Of a DNA stretch of 20,671 bases, positions 20,604-20,671 are shown piece after piece. The notes beneath the pieces were generated by a model. The model searched no databases, was not told the DNA's origin, and worked only from the letters and a program-made list of their open reading frames with translations. Location: NCBI GenBank assembly GCA_036374435.1, contig DASUTU010000083.1, positions 1-20,671 of the forward strand. Direction: 5' to 3'. Positions within the stretch are counted from its first letter, which is position 1; every line of letters starts with the position of its first letter. Source of the stretch: CALGFI01 sp036374435. GTDB lineage: Bacteria > Actinomycetota > UBA4738 > HRBIN12. The translations under genes were made by a program, and so were the position numbers.

Positions 20604-20671
20604 ATGGCCGAGAGGGTTCAGCGCAAACTTCCCGCATCCCCGGGCCGCCGAAGCACGGGCGGCGACGGGGT
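20604..20671 (+). CDS. Possible gene start, cut by the window edge, unknown product
   Basis: An ATG at 20604 opens a frame that runs to the edge without a stop (22 codons; MAERVQRKLPASPGRR, basic). No Shine-Dalgarno stands before it, but a well-spaced promoter ends 12 bases upstream, matching the short-leader pattern of other genes here. Too little is present to name a family. A transcription regulator would fit the place next to fabD, but that is a guess. Confidence 0.35.
   Translation, partial: MAERVQRKLPASPGRRSTGGDG

Noticed and set aside
1..20671. CRISPR array, rRNA, phage genes, toxin-antitoxin pair or defence island
   Set aside because: I saw no spaced direct repeats, rRNA signatures, or phage or defence motifs. 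Apart from the IS110 element the window is ordinary chromosomal housekeeping DNA.

Overview
The window is about 20.7 kb of very GC-rich DNA with dense, short-spaced genes. It most likely comes from an actinobacterial (Actinomycetota) chromosome. The gene order tig-clpP-clpX-valS-folC-ndk is that of Mycobacterium and relatives. The histidinol-phosphatase is of the inositol-monophosphatase type typical of Actinobacteria. Many genes have a TAG-type -10 box close to a start codon with no Shine-Dalgarno sequence, which suggests leaderless transcripts. I cannot name a genus; an uncultured lineage is likely.

Layout. Bases 1-141 hold the 5' end of a glycosyltransferase on the minus strand. Bases ~137-1609 are an IS110-family insertion sequence with one DEDD transposase. 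Its 5' non-coding region folds like the donor-binding loop of a bridge RNA, and its two loop strands match the two ends of the element. The element separates the glycosyltransferase from a CcmA/CcmB-like ABC exporter pair (minus strand, 1610-2952). Next come tRNA-Pro(TGG), an orphan HExxH protein, a 59-residue membrane protein (minus), and a secreted subtilisin-like protease with a DUF11-like domain and calcium-binding glycine-rich repeats. A histidinol-phosphatase (minus) converges on the protease gene.

The central block (6867-16101, plus strand) is a protein-quality and housekeeping run. Trigger factor, ClpP and ClpX handle nascent-chain folding and ATP-driven proteolysis. They are followed by valyl-tRNA synthetase, folylpolyglutamate synthase, nucleoside diphosphate kinase and a beta-lactamase-fold serine hydrolase. 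Several genes overlap by ATGA or are only a few bases apart. A single clpP is present where most Actinobacteria have two in tandem.

The right block (16109-20453, minus strand) is a type II fatty acid synthesis operon in the order fabD-fabH-fabG-acpP-fabF. FabD loads malonyl onto ACP, FabH starts chains, FabG reduces the 3-keto product, and FabF elongates. A strong plus-strand promoter diverges from fabD and appears to drive a gene cut off by the right edge.

The most interesting item is the IS110 element. Its bridge-RNA donor loop, its outward TTGACA at the right end, and its apparent gift of a ribosome binding site and start codon to the neighbouring glycosyltransferase can all be read directly from the bases. 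No CRISPR array, rRNA gene or integrase was seen, and no unexplained gap longer than 300 bases.
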